DNA of 64,000 nucleotides from Streptomyces sp. XY006 (GCF_002237655.1 NZ_NOKT01000021.1:62001-126000), one strand, 5' to 3'. Shown: positions 52,707-61,073, numbered from the stretch's first letter. Made by a program: numbers and translations. The notes: generated by a model not told the origin, from the sequence alone.

Positions 52707-52946
52707 TCACTCGGAGGCCCGGCCCGGCGCGGAGCCGCCCTCCGCCGGAGCGGGCGGCGCCGGCGGCCGGGCCTCCTCCCGGCGCGGCGGTCCTTCCTGG
52801 CGCTGCCAGGCGGCGTACAGCGTGGAGAGGCCGATCGCCACGGTGGACACCGCCTCCGGCTGGATCCCGGACAGGACGAGGACCACTCCGGTCACCAGAA
52901 CCGCCAGGAAGACGACCAGGTCGGTTCGTCGTCGTGCGCTGCGCAT
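52707..52946 (-). CDS. Small membrane protein
   Basis: A 79-residue protein: basic start MRSARRRTDLVV, hydrophobic segments FLAVLVTGVVLVLSG and AVSTVAIGLSTLYAAW, then a Pro/Glu/Arg-rich cytoplasmic tail. The ATG at 52946 follows AAGGGGC on the minus strand. I do not recognise a family. It is divergent from the DnaA-like gene and convergent with the FAD oxidoreductase, separated from the latter by a few bases. Confidence 0.65.
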   Translation of the reverse strand: MRSARRRTDLVVFLAVLVTGVVLVLSGIQPEAVSTVAIGLSTLYAAWQRQEGPPRREEARPPAPPAPAEGGSAPGRASE

Positions 52947-53088
52947 TGCTGCCCCTTCTGATCCGATCTCGTGCGAAGCTGCTCCCTCGGGAGCGGGCAT
53001 CAGGCTGCGCCGGAGACGAAGTGTTGCGCCACACGGCACAGTTGCCACGTTCCGCAACGCCCGGCGCGAGGAGGGTCAGGGGGATGGC

Positions 53089-54912
53089 ATGGGCAGTCTC
53101 GTGCCGCTGGGCGGCGATCTGCCGGTCGAGTCGCGGGCGCTCGCGGAGGCGCTGCGCGGCCTCTTCGACGGACTGGGGCTCAGCGTCCGCCGCTACGCCA
53201 CCCGGCGGCACCGGGACCCCGGCTCCGTGTCCCGGTTCCTCAACGGCACACGCGTACCGCCCTGGGAGTTCGTCAACGACCTGATCAGCGATGTCACGGA
53301 ACAGCACGGCCAGCCTCCCACCCAGGAGGCCATGGACCTGCTGCGGCGCCTGTACCGCGCGGCTCTCGCGGAGAGCGGCTCGGCGTTCAGCCGGGTCCAG
53401 CTGCTGGAGAACCAGCTCGCCGACGCCGACCGGCGGTCCGTGGAGTCCACGGCCGTGGTCCGCGCTCTGGAACGGGCGTTGGCGGACGCGCAACACCGCG
53501 CCGCCGACCTGGAGTTGCAGATCCGGCAGCTGCACGGCAGGCAGCAGGGCAGGATCGCCGAGAAGGACAAGGCCCTTCGGCTGTACGAGGATCAGGTGAC
53601 CGCGCTGCTCAGAGAGCGGCAGTCTCTGCTCCGGGAGGTCGAGGCACTCGGCGAGCAGTTGCTCGACGCCCACAACCGGCGGGCGCAGGCGGAACGCCGC
53701 TGCGAGGAACTGGAGCGGCAGCTGGTCGTGGCCGAGGAGCTGTGGGCGGAGGAGAGCGGCCCGGGCGAGCGGGACGCGGACCACGCAAACGGGGAAGCCG
53801 GGGCGCCCGGCCTCTCCGCGCGCGGGGCCGGCCCCTCGGGGAGCGACGACGTCCGCACCGGAGGCGGGCCGGACCCCAGGTACGCCCTCGACACCTTCGA
53901 GGCGGGCGAGGCCAACCGCTTCGCCCTCTCGGCCGCCGTCGCCGTCGCCGAGGCCCCCGCCAGGCTGTACAACCCGCTCTTCGTCTACGGCACGTCCGCC
54001 ATCGGCAAGACACACCTGCTGCACGCGATCGGGCAGCGCACCCGCGCCCTGCACCCCGACAAGCGCGTGCGGTACGTCGGCGCCGAGGACTTCGGCAACG
54101 AGTTCGCACGGGCGGGCGGCGAACGCGGCCTGGACCGGTTCCGCCGGCGCTACCGGGACGTGGACGTCCTGCTGATCGACGACATCCAGTTCCTCGCCGA
54201 CCATGAGCGGTTACGCGAGGAGTTCCTCCACACCTTCGACGCCCTGCACGGCGCGCAGAAGCAGATCGTGCTGTCCTCGGACCGCCCGCCCAAGCAGCTG
54301 ACCCACCTCGGGGACAGGCTGCGCAACCGGCTGGAGTCCGGACTGATCACGCACGTCCAGCCGCCCGACCGGCCCGCCCGCGTCGCCCTCCTGCGACGCC
54401 AGGTGGAACGGGACCGGCTGACCGCGTCGCCGGAGGTCCTGGAGTACATCGCCTCCCAGGTGCAGCGGAACGTGAGGGAGCTGGAGGGGGCGCTGATCCG
54501 CGTGACCGCCTTCGCGTCCCTGAACCGGCAGCAGGCGGACGTGGAGCTGGCCGAGACCGTCCTGAAGGATCTGGTGCCGGACCGGGTGCCGACCCGGCAG
54601 GAGGACGTGGCCCGGCTGATCATCGCGGAGACCGCCGAGTACTTCGGCGTCACCTCCGACGACGTGTGCGGCAAGGAACGCGGCCGCGCGATCGTGACGG
54701 CGCGGCAGATCGCCATGTACCTCTGCCGGGAGCTCACCGATCTGTCGACGCCGAGGATCGCCGCGGTCTTCGGCGGCCGGGAACGGGAGACCGTCGAGCA
54801 CGCGGACCGGAAGATCCGCAACCTGGTGGCCGAGCGGCGCTCCATCTACAACCAGATGACCGAACTCACCCTGCGCGTCAAGGCAGCCGGCGGGCTGGGC
54901 TCCGGCAGCTGA
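53089..54912 (+). CDS. HTH-coiled coil-DnaA fusion protein
   Basis: 607 residues. Residues about 15-95 form a regulator-like helix-turn-helix module (RALAEALRGLFDGLGLSVRR, then DPGSVSRFLNGTRVPPWEF), about 105-225 a charged coiled coil, 225-265 a loose linker, and 266-500 the DnaA AAA+ domain: Walker A GTSAIGKTHLLHA (301-313), Walker B LLIDDIQFLAD (361-371), box VII LGDRLRNRLESGLI, sensor II RNVRELEGALIRVTAFASLN. Residues 505-595 match DnaA domain IV, including VTARQIAMYLCRELTDLS and HADRKIRNLVAERRSIYNQ. The DNA-reading loop is GGRERETVEH (562-571) where DnaA usually has GGRDHTTVxH. DnaA domain I is absent. Codon 375 (54211-54213) is TTA, implying bldA dependence. It is unlikely to be the replication initiator. 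Confidence 0.9.
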   Translation: MGSLVPLGGDLPVESRALAEALRGLFDGLGLSVRRYATRRHRDPGSVSRFLNGTRVPPWEFVNDLISDVTEQHGQPPTQEAMDLLRRLYRAALAESGSAFSRVQLLENQLADADRRSVESTAVVRALERALADAQHRAADLELQIRQLHGRQQGRIAEKDKALRLYEDQVTALLRERQSLLREVEALGEQLLDAHNRRAQAERRCEELERQLVVAEELWAEESGPGERDADHANGEAGAPGLSARGAGPSGSDDVRTGGGPDPRYALDTFEAGEANRFALSAAVAVAEAPARLYNPLFVYGTSAIGKTHLLHAIGQRTRALHPDKRVRYVGAEDFGNEFARAGGERGLDRFRRRYRDVDVLLIDDIQFLADHERLREEFLHTFDALHGAQKQIVLSSDRPPKQLTHLGDRLRNRLESGLITHVQPPDRPARVALLRRQVERDRLTASPEVLEYIASQVQRNVRELEGALIRVTAFASLNRQQADVELAETVLKDLVPDRVPTRQEDVARLIIAETAEYFGVTSDDVCGKERGRAIVTARQIAMYLCRELTDLSTPRIAAVFGGRERETVEHADRKIRNLVAERRSIYNQMTELTLRVKAAGGLGSGS

Positions 54913-54992
54913 GCGCGTGGACCGGCCCGGCGCGGCGGGTGTGAGCCGGTTCACTCCGATGAGGTGGTGGAACCCGCGTAATGACCCCGGGG

Positions 54993-55076
54993 AGACCCCC
55001 TTCTCCCTCGTGGTGCCCCCGTGGGCGCAGCGCGCGCCCGCGGGATCCACGAGCTTCACGAGAGAGAAGGGGGTCT
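54993..55076 (+). promoter_or_regulatory. Long inverted repeat burying a ribosome-binding site
   Basis: Outer arms AGACCCCCTTCTC (54993-55005) and GAGAAGGGGGTCT (55064-55076) are exact complements; CTCGTGG (55007-55013) pairs with CCACGAG (55047-55053), and the centre is GC-rich and partly self-complementary. The only good ribosome-binding site for the next gene (AAGGGGG, 55067-55073) is in the right arm, six bases from its ATG. In RNA this would repress translation. Confidence 0.7.
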
Positions 55077-55081
55077 TCCTC

Positions 55082-55537
55082 ATGACAGGGGCCAAGACGG
55101 CGGTCGAGTGGCTCGCATCCGTCGCACCCGATCCCGAGGCCTGCCGCTGGGAGTGGGAGCGCAACCCGCTCGGGGTCGCGCTGCTGCCGGCCGGCAGTGC
55201 CTGGGACGTGCTCATCCTGCCCGGGGAACTCGGCTACGCCACGCTCGACGTGCTCAGCCGCGTCCTCGACCAGCCGGGCCCCGTGCTCGTCGACTTCGGC
55301 GACGAACGCATGGGGTTCTTCGTACCGCCCGGCACCGCGGCCCGCTGGCTCGGCACCGGCATCCGCACGGCGGGCGCCGGCACCTGGATCGTCGTGCCGT
55401 ACCCGGGCCGTTCCTCACCCGGCGGCGTGCGCTGGCTGGTCCCGCCGGACGGCTCGGGCCTGCTGACGGATCCGGCCCTGCTGGAACTGGCCATGCACGA
55501 GGCGGCGGCGGGCCTGGCCAGCCCGAGCGGTGACTAG
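55082..55537 (+). CDS. Small prim-pol-like protein
   Basis: Protein of 151 residues (MTGAKTAVEWLASVAPDPEA) with the layout seen in N-terminal domains of actinobacterial bifunctional primase-polymerase proteins: WDVLILPGELGYATLDVL, GPVLVDFGDERMGFFVPPGT, then VRWLVPPDGSGLLTDPALLE. Catalytic acidic and His motifs of active prim-pols are not evident, so it may be a non-catalytic relative. The frame is open upstream to 54917 across the hairpin, but no ribosome-binding site supports an earlier start. Neighbouring the DnaA-like gene, it hints at a shared DNA-related role. Confidence 0.65.
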   Translation: MTGAKTAVEWLASVAPDPEACRWEWERNPLGVALLPAGSAWDVLILPGELGYATLDVLSRVLDQPGPVLVDFGDERMGFFVPPGTAARWLGTGIRTAGAGTWIVVPYPGRSSPGGVRWLVPPDGSGLLTDPALLELAMHEAAAGLASPSGD

Positions 55538-55540
55538 GCC

Positions 55541-56215
55541 CTACCGGGGCGGCCCGCCTCGCGCCGTCCGCCGCAGGAACAGCCACAGCGACGTCAGCAG
55601 CACCGCGCACAGACACCAACTGCCCACCACGTCCAGGGGCCAGTGGTAGCCGCGGCGGACCAGGCCGTAGCTCACGCCCAGCACGAGGGCGGCGCAGACG
55701 GTGATCAGGGCGCGGCGGGCCGGGGCGGTGCGCAGCCACGGGAGCAGCAGCAGCGTCGCGCCGCCGTAGGCGACGGCGGCCGTGGCGGTGTGGCCGGAGG
55801 GGTAGTAGCCGGTGCCCGAGGGGACGACCGGCGGGCCCGGGCGGTCGGTGAGTTCCTTCAGCGGGACGACCAGGGCCGGGACCAGCACCATGAGCAGGGC
55901 GGCGGCGGCCACCGGCGGCCACCAGCGGCCGGTGCCGTCGCGGCGGCCGCGCACGGCGGCGTACCCGAGCGCGACGGCGAGGACCGGGACCGCCACCCCG
56001 ACGTTGCCCAGGTCCGACAGCAGCTCGGAGAAGCGGTCGGGGTTGAGCAGCACCCGGCTGAGCCGCTCGTCGAGCCGCAGCAGCGGGCCGTCCGCGACGA
56101 CCTGCCAGGTGATCAGTGCGAAGAGCAGGGCGGGCAGGCCGAGCAGTGCGACCAGGGTGCCGGGGTGCTCGCGGGAGGGGGTGCGTTCCTGGTGCGCGTG
56201 CGCGGCGATCGGCAT
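55541..56215 (-). CDS. PAP2-family membrane phosphatase
   Basis: Membrane protein of 224 residues with about five or six transmembrane segments. The three phosphatase motifs are LKELTDRPGPP, YYPSGHTATAAVAYG and VRRGYHWPLDVVG, with the catalytic His residues in the second and third. Such enzymes dephosphorylate lipid phosphates such as phosphatidate or undecaprenyl diphosphate on the outer face. It is convergent with the prim-pol-like gene, and its ATG (56215) is divergent from the DinB-like gene. Confidence 0.88.
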   Translation of the reverse strand: MPIAAHAHQERTPSREHPGTLVALLGLPALLFALITWQVVADGPLLRLDERLSRVLLNPDRFSELLSDLGNVGVAVPVLAVALGYAAVRGRRDGTGRWWPPVAAAALLMVLVPALVVPLKELTDRPGPPVVPSGTGYYPSGHTATAAVAYGGATLLLLPWLRTAPARRALITVCAALVLGVSYGLVRRGYHWPLDVVGSWCLCAVLLTSLWLFLRRTARGGPPR

Positions 56216-56307
56216 GGGGACAGCTTGGCACGAGCGCGGACGTCCGCCCGTCGCCCGAACGGTCGCTGTCCGGGCCGGTGTCAGTGCCCGGTGCGACACT
56301 GCCCGGC

Positions 56308-56910
56308 ATGACCGCACCCCACGCGAAGGCGGACCTGCTCCGTTATCTGCAGGACGCCCGCGACGCGCTGCTCTGGAAGCTCGACGGACTCTCCGAGTAC
56401 GACGTCCGCCGCCCGCTCACCCCGACCGGGACCAACCTGCTCGGGCTGGTCAAGCATGCCGCCGGGGTGGAGCTCGGGTACCTCGGCGACACGTTCGGGC
56501 GGCCGTACTTCGCGACGGAACCGCCGCCGCCCTGGTGGTACACGCGGGACGCCGAGCCCAACGCGGACATGTGGGCCACACCGGAGGAGTCACGCGAGCG
56601 GATCACCGGGCTCTACCGGCAGGCCTGGCGGCACTCCGGCCGGACGGTCGAGGCCCTGGAGCTGGAGGCGACCGGGCAGGTGCCGTGGTGGCCCGAGGAG
56701 CGGCGGGAGGTGACGCTGCACCACGTCCTGGTCCGGGTGATCGCCGACACGCAGCGGCACGCCGGCCACGCGGACATCGTGCGCGAGCTCATCGACGGGA
56801 GCACCGGTCTGACGCCGGCCGCGGACAGCATGCCGGAAGGCGACCGGGCGTGGTGGGAGAGGCACCGGGCCCGGCTGGAGCGGGCCGCGCGGGAGGCCTC
56901 GGACGGCTGA
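56308..56910 (+). CDS. DinB-superfamily (DUF664) protein
   Basis: Four-helix-bundle protein of 200 residues. The start KADLLRYLQDARDALLWKLD, LGLVKHAAGVELGYLGDTFG (first metal His) and HHVLVRVIADTQRHAGHADI (later His residues) fit DinB/DUF664, whose members include thiol-dependent metalloenzymes such as mycothiol transferases. The ligand here is unknown. It stands alone, followed by a strong terminator hairpin. Confidence 0.85.
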   Translation: MTAPHAKADLLRYLQDARDALLWKLDGLSEYDVRRPLTPTGTNLLGLVKHAAGVELGYLGDTFGRPYFATEPPPPWWYTRDAEPNADMWATPEESRERITGLYRQAWRHSGRTVEALELEATGQVPWWPEERREVTLHHVLVRVIADTQRHAGHADIVRELIDGSTGLTPAADSMPEGDRAWWERHRARLERAAREASDG

Positions 56911-56971
56911 GCCGAGGCAGGGAGGTCTCGAACGGCGGGGAAAAGCGCCGGAGAAAGAGGAAGAGGGAGGT

Positions 56972-57012
56972 CGGCCGCCCCGGAACAGGGGGGGGTGGTT
57001 CCGAGGCGGCCG
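56972..57012 (+). terminator. Terminator hairpin after the DinB-like gene
   Basis: Arms CGGCCGCC and GGCGGCCG with inner CGGAAC/GTTCCG pairing around a G-rich loop, 61 bp after the stop. Confidence 0.7.
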
Positions 57013-57282
57013 TCCGGACCGGAACGTCGCGCGCCCCGGGGGGTTTGGGGCGGGCGACCGTCCGATCGGTGAGGAGATCCAGAGCCTCAGGCTCCGGTTG
57101 TGTGCGCGAGGGCACGACCAGGTCGAAGCTGGGGAGGCCCCGGCCTGATGTCGCCCACAGTCCCCTGTGGGCGGGGTGTATCTCTCATCTGGGTAGAACC
57201 TACGACAGGGGCAGGGCTCAGGACAGGCCGTAGGGCGCCATGTCATCCACCTCGCACACCTTCTTCACACGCTCTGCCGCTC

Positions 57283-57310
57283 GCCGCCCCGGTAGCGGAA
57301 CCGGGGCGGC
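57283..57310 (-). terminator. Terminator hairpin after gabT
   Basis: Perfect 11-bp stem GCCGCCCCGGT/ACCGGGGCGGC with a 6-base loop, about 40 bp past the gabT stop on the minus strand. Confidence 0.75.
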
Positions 57311-57351
57311 TCACCTGCCCCGACGGGGGCTCAGATGCGCGTCGCGGCGGG

Positions 57352-58686
57352 TCAGATGCGGGCGAAGCCCTGCTCGATGATGTCGAGGCCCTCGTTCAGC
57401 AGGTCCTCGCCGATCACCAGCGGGGGCAGGAAGCGGAGGACGTTGCCGTAGGTGCCACAGGTCAGGACCAGCAGGCCCTCCTGGTGGCAGGCCTTGGCCA
57501 GAGCGGCGGTCGCCTCCGGGTTCGGCTCCTTGGTGGCGCGGTCCTTGACCAGCTCGATGGCGATCATCGCGCCGCGGCCGCGCACGTCGCCGATGATGTC
57601 GAACTTCTCCTGCATGGCCGAAAGGCGCGCCTTCATCAGGGCCTCGATGTTCTTGGCCTTGGCGTTGAGGTCGAGCTCGCGCATGGTCTCGATCGCGCCC
57701 AGCGCACCCGCGCAGGCGACGGGGTTGCCGCCGTACGTGCCGCCCAGGCCGCCCGCGTGCGCGGCGTCCATGATCTCGGCACGCCCGGTCACGGCCGCGA
57801 GCGGCAGACCGCCGGCGATGCCCTTGGCGGTCGTGATCAGGTCCGGCACGATGCCCTCGTCCTCGCACGCGAACCACTGGCCGGTGCGGCAGAAGCCGGA
57901 CTGGATCTCGTCGGCGACGAAGACGATGCCGTGGTCGGAGGCGAACTTCCGGATGGCCGGCAGGAAGCCCTTGGCCGGCTCGATGAAGCCGCCCTCGCCG
58001 AGCACCGGCTCGATGATGACCGCGGCGACGTTCTCGGCGCCGACCTGCTTGCTGATCTGGTCGATGGCCTGGGCGGCGGCCTCGGGGCCGGCGTTCTCGG
58101 GACCGGTCGGCCAGCGGTAGCCGTAGGCGACGGGCACGCGGTACACCTCGGGCGCGAACGGCCCGAAGCCGTGCTTGTACGGCATGTTCTTCGCGGTGAG
58201 CGCCATCGTCAGGTTGGTGCGCCCGTGGTACCCGTGGTCGAACACGACGACGGCCTGCCGCTTGGTGTAGGCACGCGCGATCTTGACGGCGTTCTCGACG
58301 GCCTCGGCACCGCTGTTGAACAGGGCGCTCTTCTTGGCGTGGTCACCCGGGGTGAGCTCGGCGAGGGCCTCGGCGACCTCGACGTAGCCCTCGTACGGCG
58401 TGACCATGAAACAGGTGTGGGTGAAGTCAGCGAGCTGCGCCGACGCCCGGCGTACGACGGCCTCGGCGGAGGCGCCGACGGACGTCACGGCGATGCCCGA
58501 GCCGAAGTCGATCAGGCGGTTGCCGTCGACGTCCTCGATGATCCCGCCGCCCGCGCGCGCGGTGAACACGGGCAGCACGGAGCCCACGCCCTGCGCGACC
58601 GCGGCGGTGCGGCGGGCCTGCAGCTCCTGCGACTTCGGGCCGGGGATGGCGGTGACGACACGACGCTCCTGCGGCAGTGCGCTCAT
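57352..58686 (-). CDS. gabT: 4-aminobutyrate aminotransferase
   Basis: Class III PLP enzyme of 444 residues converting GABA and 2-oxoglutarate to succinate semialdehyde and glutamate. PLP Lys288 is in TTAKGIAGGLPLAAV; LFNSGAEAVENAVKIAR, VIIEPVLGEGGFIEPAKGF and VFVADEIQSGFCRTG are typical GabT blocks. The ATG at 58686 follows AGGAG; an upstream in-frame ATG would add 14 residues. Upstream polyamine genes supply GABA, and the aldehyde dehydrogenase at the window end could take the product further. Confidence 0.92.
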   Translation of the reverse strand: MSALPQERRVVTAIPGPKSQELQARRTAAVAQGVGSVLPVFTARAGGGIIEDVDGNRLIDFGSGIAVTSVGASAEAVVRRASAQLADFTHTCFMVTPYEGYVEVAEALAELTPGDHAKKSALFNSGAEAVENAVKIARAYTKRQAVVVFDHGYHGRTNLTMALTAKNMPYKHGFGPFAPEVYRVPVAYGYRWPTGPENAGPEAAAQAIDQISKQVGAENVAAVIIEPVLGEGGFIEPAKGFLPAIRKFASDHGIVFVADEIQSGFCRTGQWFACEDEGIVPDLITTAKGIAGGLPLAAVTGRAEIMDAAHAGGLGGTYGGNPVACAGALGAIETMRELDLNAKAKNIEALMKARLSAMQEKFDIIGDVRGRGAMIAIELVKDRATKEPNPEATAALAKACHQEGLLVLTCGTYGNVLRFLPPLVIGEDLLNEGLDIIEQGFARI

Positions 58687-58904
58687 GCGGGGCTCCTGGG
58701 GGTGGTGCGGACGGACCTGTACAGACACTGTGACTTCTTTTCCCGCAGGCTAGGGCGGGGGGAGGGGGGTGGGCATGCTCCATGTGGGCGTTGTCGGCGC
58801 GGTGGCTTGTCCGGGGTGGACATGGCGGTCTCGGCCACCCGTGCCCACGGCGCGGCCGCGTATGCGGTGAACTCCCCAGGGGAGGGCGTTAGATTGGCTC
58901 GCTG

Positions 58905-61073
58905 ATGGTGGACGGAGCGGCTGGTCAGGGGGCAAGGGCGATGGACAGCGACGGGACGCAGGAGGCCCGGGGCACGCATGCGAACCCGGTACCGCGTCCG
59001 GCGGGACCACCGGAGGTGCCCTCGATGCCTCCCCGGCCACCCCGGGCACCGGCGGCCCCGCCGCTGCCGGACGGCTCGGCCTTCCTCGCCTGGCTGCGCG
59101 CGCCCCGGCCCGAGGCCGCGCCGGGGGTGTGGCGGTTCGGGTACCGGCCGCGGCCCGCTGAGGAACTCGACGTCACGCCCACCCGGCAGCTGCTGAGCGG
59201 GGCGGTGATCGCGTTCCTCGTGGGGTGGCTGATCTGGTCCCTGCTGCAGAACGGGTACCTCGGCAACTGGTGGTGGGTGCCCTTCGACCTGATCGTCCCC
59301 GACGCCTGGCGCGGCGCCGACAGCGATCTCGGCGAGACCGGCACGTTCCTGGTGTACCGGGGGTACGAGCTCCTCGTCGCCCTGGCGATCATGGTCGGGG
59401 TGGCCCGGCTCGGCCGCTGGGGCGAGGTCTGGCGCCGCTTCGTCGCCGCGCGCTTCCGCCGGCCCGAGGCCCAGGCGACCGCCGCCTCACCCGAGGACGA
59501 CCCCGCCCAGTGGAACGAACTGCGCGCCGCCGGCGCCGTCGACGCGGCCGAGCGGCTCGCCGCCGACGCCCGCTCCGGGCTCATGCGGGACGTCGACCAC
59601 GCCCGGATCCAACGGGCCTGGCAGGGCGTGCGCACCGGACGGCACAGCCTCGCCACCTTCAGCGGCGCGGTGCTGAAGGACGGCGCCGCCGCCTGTCTGC
59701 ACCCCTCCGGAGAGCGCGACCTGCCCGCCCGGCTCGCCCGGCACGACCTGCTCACCGGACAGGTACGGCTCGGCACCACGGTGGACGACGCCCGCAACCC
59801 GTACACCTACCGCGGCGCCGGGCTCGCCCTGGGGCCCGACCTGCTCGGCACCTCGCTCGTCGCCGTCGGCCCCGCCGGTTCCGGGAAGACCGGGGCCGTG
59901 GTGCGGCCCTTGGCCGAGGCGTTGTGTCTGCAGGCGCTGGCCGGGCGGGCCGCCGTCGTGGTGGTCGGGGCGGCCGGGGCGGGTCTCGGGCCCGCCGACG
60001 CGTACGACGTCGTCGTCCGGATCGGCAATCAGGACTCCGAGTACGACCTCGACCTGTACGGCGGCACCGCCGACCCGGACGAGGCCGCGGCCGTGCTCGC
60101 CGAGGGGCTGGTCGGGGACCTCGCCGATCCGCACCCCGGCAGTGACAGCCGGCGCGCCACCACCGTGCTCGCCCAGCTGCTCGGGCCGTTCCGCGCCGTG
60201 CACGGGCGATTCCCCTCCGTGCCGGAGCTGCGGCAGCTGCTGGACGGGGCACCGGGGCCGTTCGCCGCCCTGCGGCAGGGACTGCAGGAGTCCGGGCAGG
60301 AGTCGCTGCTGCGGGAGCTGGACGCCCGGGAGCGGCAGATGGGGCAGCCGGGGGACGTCGGCGGGGTGCTCGGCGACCGCGTCGCGCTGCTCGACCGGCC
60401 CGCCTTCGCCGGGTTCTTCGACACCTCCGGCCAGTCCCGGCCCTTCACCCTCAAGGCCCTCGACCACCCCGTGCGGGTGCGCATCGACCTGCCCGAGCGC
60501 GGGCACGCCGACGCCTCCCGGATGCTCGCGCGGCTGGTGCTCGCCCAGTTCACGGCGAGTGTCGCCGTACGCGAGGACCGGTCGCTGTTCGCCTGCCTGG
60601 TGCTCGACGACGCGACCGGCGTGGTCACGCCCGAGGCCGTGCGCGGCATCCAGCGGCTGCGGTCCGGCAACGCCGGTGTCGTGCTGACCCTGCGGACGCT
60701 GGACGACGTGGCCCGGCCCCTGCGCGGACCGCTGCTCGGCGCCACCGGGTGCCGGATGGCGCTGGCCGGGCTCACGCCCTGGGACGGGCAGGACTTCGCC
60801 GAGGTGTGGGGCAAGGAGTGGACCGAGGCCCGTGACGTCACCGACCGGCAGATCATCGCCGAGACTCCGGCCGGCAAGGCGCTGCACGCGGTCCGGCGGG
60901 TGATCACCGGCAAGGCGCCGACCGCCCGGGCGGTGACCGTCCGGCAGGTCGAGCGCGAGCGCTGGTCCGCCTCCGAGCTGGCCCACGGGGTGCCGGCCGG
61001 GCACGCGGTGCTGTCGCTGACCACCGTGCAGGGCGAGCACGCACCGCCCCTGCTGGTGAACCTGCGGGGCTGA
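58905..61073 (+). CDS. Membrane-anchored TraG/TraD-like P-loop ATPase
   Basis: Protein of 722 residues: Pro/Ala-rich N-terminus, two transmembrane segments (about 96-115 LLSGAVIAFLVGWLIWSLL, and about 155-172), then a cytoplasmic ATPase with Walker A GPAGSGKTGAVV (about 321-332) and a Walker B-like CLVLDDATGVV (about 561-571). Layout and RLRSGNAGVVLTLRTLDDV (a sensor-like block) recall conjugative coupling proteins, but no relaxase or transfer genes are near, and the context is core metabolism. Streptomyces conserve such a gene here; function is unknown. An ATG at 58941 is an alternative start. Confidence 0.78.
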   Translation: MVDGAAGQGARAMDSDGTQEARGTHANPVPRPAGPPEVPSMPPRPPRAPAAPPLPDGSAFLAWLRAPRPEAAPGVWRFGYRPRPAEELDVTPTRQLLSGAVIAFLVGWLIWSLLQNGYLGNWWWVPFDLIVPDAWRGADSDLGETGTFLVYRGYELLVALAIMVGVARLGRWGEVWRRFVAARFRRPEAQATAASPEDDPAQWNELRAAGAVDAAERLAADARSGLMRDVDHARIQRAWQGVRTGRHSLATFSGAVLKDGAAACLHPSGERDLPARLARHDLLTGQVRLGTTVDDARNPYTYRGAGLALGPDLLGTSLVAVGPAGSGKTGAVVRPLAEALCLQALAGRAAVVVVGAAGAGLGPADAYDVVVRIGNQDSEYDLDLYGGTADPDEAAAVLAEGLVGDLADPHPGSDSRRATTVLAQLLGPFRAVHGRFPSVPELRQLLDGAPGPFAALRQGLQESGQESLLRELDARERQMGQPGDVGGVLGDRVALLDRPAFAGFFDTSGQSRPFTLKALDHPVRVRIDLPERGHADASRMLARLVLAQFTASVAVREDRSLFACLVLDDATGVVTPEAVRGIQRLRSGNAGVVLTLRTLDDVARPLRGPLLGATGCRMALAGLTPWDGQDFAEVWGKEWTEARDVTDRQIIAETPAGKALHAVRRVITGKAPTARAVTVRQVERERWSASELAHGVPAGHAVLSLTTVQGEHAPPLLVNLRG

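Larger units (their letters stand above)
56911..57351. other. 441-bp structured gap between convergent genes
   Basis: Contains three hairpins: 56972-57012 (CGGCCGCC...GGCGGCCG with inner CGGAAC/GTTCCG), 57153-57172 (GCCCACAG/CTGTGGGC, 4-base loop) and 57283-57310. No protein-like frame on either strand. The outer two look like terminators for the DinB-like and gabT genes; the middle may belong to a small RNA. Confidence 0.5.

Noticed and set aside
54961..55005. Possible leader peptide with tandem Trp codons (MRWWNPRND) before the hairpin
   Set aside because: It has no ribosome-binding site, no stop before the next gene, and that gene is unrelated to tryptophan, so attenuation is not supported.
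57197..57226. Minus-strand promoter in the gap near gabT (TAGGTT as -10)
   Set aside because: No acceptable -35 lies 16-18 bp upstream, so the match is weak.
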